Below, one piece after another: positions 5,273 to 7,162 of a stretch of 7,162 nucleotides of DNA. The stretch covers positions 1 through 7,162 of the forward strand of contig JAJZJI010000057.1 of the NCBI GenBank assembly GCA_021828345.1. Reading direction: 5' to 3'. This DNA is from Microcaldota archaeon (GTDB lineage: Archaea; Micrarchaeota; Micrarchaeia; Micrarchaeales; Micrarchaeaceae). Position 1 is the stretch's first letter. Each line of letters starts with the position of its first letter. The notes under the pieces were generated by a model, which saw nothing but the letters and a program-made list of their open reading frames with translations, had not been told where the DNA came from and ran no database searches. The position numbers and the translations under genes are program-made.

Positions 5273-5392
5273 CTTCTGTTTTTGATAGTGCTTTATTCTT
5301 TCTGCTGCTATATCATAATACTCTTTTTCTCTTTCAAAACCTATAAACTTTCTTTTATAGAGTATTGAGCTTATAGCTGCCACATTTTTGGA
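5264..5392 (-). pseudogene. Remnant: C-terminal tail of a DNA methyltransferase
   Basis: The frame reads SKNVAAISSILYKRKFIGFE followed by REKEYYDIAAERIKHYQKQKFL and a stop. A segment of the form AA...RKFIGxExxxEYxxIAxERI is the characteristic end of N6-adenine/N4-cytosine DNA methyltransferases, just after the FxGxG motif. Everything before it is missing: an in-frame TAA (5393-5395) closes the frame, and neither a DPPY nor an FxGxG motif is visible in any nearby frame. It overlaps the end of the 51-residue gene. A GTG at 5383 could start a 39-residue peptide, but I see no ribosome binding site. It is most likely the residue of a lost gene or a captured piece of host gene end. No enzyme activity is expected. 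Confidence 0.6.
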
Positions 5393-5526
5393 TTACTGTA
5401 TTTATCATTTACAAAAACAGATAGCTGCTGGCCTTTTTTAACAAAGCCGATACTACCACCATTTTTATCGTTAAAATAAAGAATATTTTTATTTTGTTTA
5501 TATTCAATACGGTATTTTTTCCGCAT
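5371..5526 (-). CDS. 51-residue small protein downstream of the helicase
   Basis: The frame gives MRKKYRIEYKQNKNILYFND followed by KNGGSIGFVKKGQQLSVFVN and DKYSNPKMWQL. The alternation of short hydrophobic strands and turns suggests a small beta-rich fold. The N-terminus is basic. Its ATG directly follows the helicase TGA, and AGAGGTTGAT eight bases upstream, inside the helicase gene end, is a good ribosome binding site, so it should be translated from the helicase mRNA. No family is recognised. Its last codons overlap the methyltransferase remnant in another frame. A minus-one shift in the AAAAA run near 5384-5388 would fuse the two into a protein of about 90 residues, which cannot be judged here. 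Confidence 0.6.
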   Translation of the reverse strand: MRKKYRIEYKQNKNILYFNDKNGGSIGFVKKGQQLSVFVNDKYSNPKMWQL

Positions 5527-7162
5527 TCAATCAACCTCTTCGGCCTCGCGCTGCACAACCCTCCACCTGCCCGGTTTGGGTTCGTAAATGTCTCCAGCTC
5601 TGGCCAGATCGGACAGTGCCCAAATAATCTGATTAGTGTACAATCCGGCAAGCGCATTTTGGAGTGCTGGGTGGGGGTCTTGGGTTTCCAAATTCTTCCA
5701 TAAATATGGAATGTCCATTTTAGTCATTATTTTGACCGCATTGAGTACCCTTATGAGTGCATCTTGTTTGTCTGCTGTTGCATTTGCTTCTGTTTTTTTA
5801 ATAGGATTTTCTTGTTGTGGTATGATTATGTGGGTCTGGGTATTTTCTTTTAACTCTGGCTCGTTCTGTTTAAGTGGAGCTATGTTTTGGGCTGGGGTTG
5901 TGGTGGTTTTGGGTTCAGGAGCTAAAATTGGGCTGTTTTTTGGGTCTTGCCGGGATTGCCAACATTGTCGACTTTTTTCCTTATTTAATATATTATTAAA
6001 TTTTTTCTTAAACATATTAAGTAAAGGAAAATGTTGACAATGTTGACAATGTTGACAATTAGACCCCTCTTTTTCTAACATATTGTTAGAATCTTCCATA
6101 ATTATGGAACATTCTGCATTATGTATAAAATAATTTTTAATTATGTCTTTTTCTTGGACCTCCTCTTTTTGCTTATTTTCCATTCCATAATTATGGAATT
6201 CCACATTAAGCCCTTTTATGACCCTTTGTACTACCTTATTTATGACGACACGCTCCTCAAAAATGGCAGGAAAAATCTCATTCAATGTCCTAAAGAAGAC
6301 TTTTTCAGAAACCATGATATATCTGTTAATTTCGCAGTACTTTTTATAGGTATTTTTTAGCTCCGATTTTAGTATTTGGGAGTTAGAATTATAGCAACAA
6401 ATTTCTTCAAAAAAAACCTTAGCAGTATTACTATATTTATTATATTGCTGCTGCACAAATTCAACAGACTTGGCCCTTGTAAACTCATTTTGGGCTATAA
6501 GGCGAGGTAGCACATACAACAATAACATATTTAATACTCCAGATCTCTCGCTGCTGCTAATTATGTCATCAAGCATTTCTTTTTGATCCCTTGTCTTCTT
6601 TATTATATTATCAAATTCAATAAATAAGAATCGACGATAAAATGCAATAGTATCTTCACTCACAGCCGGCATGCTGTTAGCTGCAAAGTAGAACTTCGCG
6701 GAGTTGGTAAACGCAACCCTCGAGCCGAACTTCCGCTCTGCCTCGACGCTGCTGCCTCCTGTTAACTGCTTAAAGTAGCCAACAGAGTCGACCGGCTTCG
6801 AGGGCAGATCGTCAGCCACATTTGCTATCTTATTAGTTAGCTGGATCAGCGCGAAGGGCTGGCCCGTAATCGCTGATGATAGCTGCTGCAATGTTAAATG
6901 CGATATATACCTTTCACCATAGAAAATCTCGAGGGCTTTGAGATATGTGGACTTCCCATTCTTTCCAGCCCCGACAAGCGCAACGCTGCGCTGGATTGGG
7001 TAGTTGGGCAGCATCGGAAAGGCAAAGGCCTCAATCAAATTAATAAAGTTTTCCTCCGTCGATGCAATCTCACCAATAAAATCCAAAAACTTTTCTGGAG
7101 CTTCTGCATTCTCATCGAACACTATATTATACATACCCTTAAAGTAGAACTTAGGGCTGTGC
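5527..7162 (-). CDS. SF3 (D5/P4-type) replicative helicase without primase domain, main part
   Basis: Joined to 80-1 across the circle, the protein has 571 residues; numbers here count from that start. The family unwinds DNA during replication of plasmids and viruses as an ATP-driven hexamer. Visible motifs: HSPKFYF entry segment (about 28-34), Walker A GAGKNGKS (91-98), Walker B ANVADDLP with D144/D145, motif C KFYFAANSMP with N189, and arginine finger FYRRF (201-205). A region around 320-360 looks like the usual D5 C-terminal winged helix. A low-complexity linker follows, with CQH three times (396-404) and a Pro/Thr/Gln-rich part. The last 80 residues end in a second winged-helix-like domain (IYEPKPGRWRVV). 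There is no room for a primase domain, so priming must come from elsewhere. The linker's DNA carries many repeats. Confidence 0.92.
   Translation of the reverse strand, partial: HSPKFYFKGMYNIVFDENAEAPEKFLDFIGEIASTEENFINLIEAFAFPMLPNYPIQRSVALVGAGKNGKSTYLKALEIFYGERYISHLTLQQLSSAITGQPFALIQLTNKIANVADDLPSKPVDSVGYFKQLTGGSSVEAERKFGSRVAFTNSAKFYFAANSMPAVSEDTIAFYRRFLFIEFDNIIKKTRDQKEMLDDIISSSERSGVLNMLLLYVLPRLIAQNEFTRAKSVEFVQQQYNKYSNTAKVFFEEICCYNSNSQILKSELKNTYKKYCEINRYIMVSEKVFFRTLNEIFPAIFEERVVINKVVQRVIKGLNVEFHNYGMENKQKEEVQEKDIIKNYFIHNAECSIIMEDSNNMLEKEGSNCQHCQHCQHFPLLNMFKKKFNNILNKEKSRQCWQSRQDPKNSPILAPEPKTTTTPAQNIAPLKQNEPELKENTQTHIIIPQQENPIKKTEANATADKQDALIRVLNAVKIMTKMDIPYLWKNLETQDPHPALQNALAGLYTNQIIWALSDLARAGDIYEPKPGRWRVVQREAEEVD
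5534..5540 (-). promoter_or_regulatory. Ribosome binding site for the 51-residue gene
   Basis: AAGAGGT on the minus strand, eight bases before the ATG at 5526, matches the archaeal Shine-Dalgarno sequence. It lies inside the last helicase codons and is the main support for translating the 51-residue gene. Confidence 0.5.
5696..5711. repeat. Palindrome copy C, one central mismatch
   Basis: TTCCATAAATATGGAA differs from copies A and B only near its centre and keeps 7-base arms TTCCATA/TATGGAA. It lies inside the helicase C-terminal winged-helix coding region, where it encodes part of IPYLWKN. Confidence 0.55.
5960..5969. repeat. Inverted partial copy of the 9-base tandem repeat
   Basis: CAACATTGTC is the reverse complement of GACAATGTTG, which occurs twice inside the tandem repeat at 6031-6057. 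It encodes part of RQCWQ. It may be an extra binding site in opposite orientation, or chance. Confidence 0.35.
5983..6001. repeat. AT-rich inverted repeat, 8-base arms around TAT
   Basis: ATTTAATA-TAT-TATTAAAT is a perfect 8-base inverted repeat with a TAT spacer. The one at 6073-6091 has the same geometry and spacer. Lies in the linker-coding part of the helicase gene and would melt easily. Confidence 0.45.
6031..6057. repeat. Three tandem 9-base repeats (iteron-like)
   Basis: ATGTTGACA occurs three times head to tail with no differences. On the coding (minus) strand each unit encodes Cys-Gln-His, giving CQH three times at helicase residues 396-404. Perfect identity at third positions suggests either recent duplication or selection on the DNA, as for iterons bound by an initiator protein. 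Confidence 0.65.
6073..6091. repeat. Inverted repeat, 8-base arms around TAT
   Basis: TTCTAACA-TAT-TGTTAGAA is a perfect 8-base inverted repeat with a TAT spacer, centred 90 bases from the similar one at 5983-6001. Its right arm overlaps the outer arm of palindrome copy A. Confidence 0.5.
6094..6109. repeat. Palindrome copy A
   Basis: TTCCATAATTATGGAA is a perfect 16-base palindrome. With one C/C mismatch pair it extends through AGAAT and ATTCT to 28 bases (6088-6115). It encodes SIIME of the helicase linker, in a different reading frame from copies B and C. Confidence 0.65.
6182..6199. repeat. Palindrome copy B
   Basis: ATTCCATAATTATGGAAT is a perfect 18-base palindrome containing the same 16-base core as copy A, 89 bases away. 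It encodes FHNYG, a frame different from copy A and copy C. Confidence 0.65.

Larger units (their letters stand above)
5959..6199. other. Candidate replication origin or other cis-acting region
   Basis: Within about 240 bases lie the three tandem 9-base repeats with an inverted partial copy, two 8-base inverted repeats around TAT, a smaller ATAATT/AATTAT inverted repeat (6130-6144), and two copies of the 16-base palindrome. The background is AT-rich and easily melted. Tandem repeats beside AT-rich DNA in or next to a replication gene are typical of iteron origins. The stretch codes only for the poorly constrained helicase linker, which leaves it free to carry DNA signals. The role is inferred; a partition or packaging site is also possible. 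Confidence 0.35.

Noticed and set aside
5371..5392. Programmed minus-one frameshift joining the 51-residue gene to the methyltransferase tail
   Set aside because: There is an AAAAA run but no good slippery heptamer or visible downstream structure, and the 51-residue part does not look like methyltransferase sequence. Kept only as an alternative.
5636..6037. A 133-codon plus-strand open frame opposite the helicase linker
   Set aside because: It lies wholly inside the helicase gene, has no promoter or ribosome binding site that I can see, and its hydrophobic, low-complexity product follows from the complement of the Pro/Thr/Gln-rich linker.
1..7162. Integrase, tRNA-derived attachment site, tRNA or rRNA genes
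   Set aside because: No integrase-like product was recognised among the frames, and I saw no cloverleaf or rRNA-like stretch. The element appears to be free-living or dependent on other integration means.

Overview
The window is most likely a complete small circular replicon of an AT-rich archaeon, cut open inside a gene. If base 7162 is joined to base 1, the helicase frame running off the right edge continues without a stop for 27 more codons. It reaches an ATG at 80 that abuts the same promoter repeat found in front of two other genes. Archaeal origin is inferred from three things: TATA boxes centred about 26-27 bases before the start codons (leaderless-type promoters), GGTG-type ribosome binding sites at genes inside the operon, and the protein families. 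I cannot name the phylum. There is no integrase, tRNA, rRNA or CRISPR array.

Layout. (1) Positions 80 to 1 and then 7162 to 5527, minus strand: a 571-residue superfamily 3 (D5/P4-type) helicase without a primase domain, followed by a 51-residue gene and the orphan C-terminus of a DNA methyltransferase. (2) Positions 4694 to 5254, plus strand: two small genes, the second a probable zinc-binding protein. They converge on the helicase unit at a perfect hairpin. (3) Position 4636 to 4421, minus strand: a 71-residue charged helical protein transcribed divergently from (2). (4) Position 4377 to 191, minus strand: a tightly overlapping seven-gene operon. It holds a 159-residue putative DNA-binding protein, a 178-residue soluble protein, a 318-residue protein with two membrane segments, a 476-residue P-loop ATPase, a 147-residue membrane protein with a sequon-rich outer domain, and small membrane proteins of 83 and 41 residues. 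(5) Positions 81 to 190: intergenic region with the operon terminator, small palindromes and the helicase promoter.

How it may work (inference). The helicase drives replication. The small genes at 4421-5254 may regulate copy number or transcription. The long operon looks like a morphogenesis or transfer module: an ATPase with four membrane proteins, one displaying a probably glycosylated domain. That suggests a small membrane-enveloped virus, a vesicle-borne plasmid or a filamentous virus, not just a cryptic plasmid. The three minus-strand units share nearly identical promoters, so they are probably co-regulated. The 3' part of the helicase gene carries a dense set of DNA-level signals: a 16-base palindrome in three copies, each in a different reading frame, three tandem 9-base repeats, and AT-rich inverted repeats. 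This is the best candidate for the replication origin or another cis-acting site.
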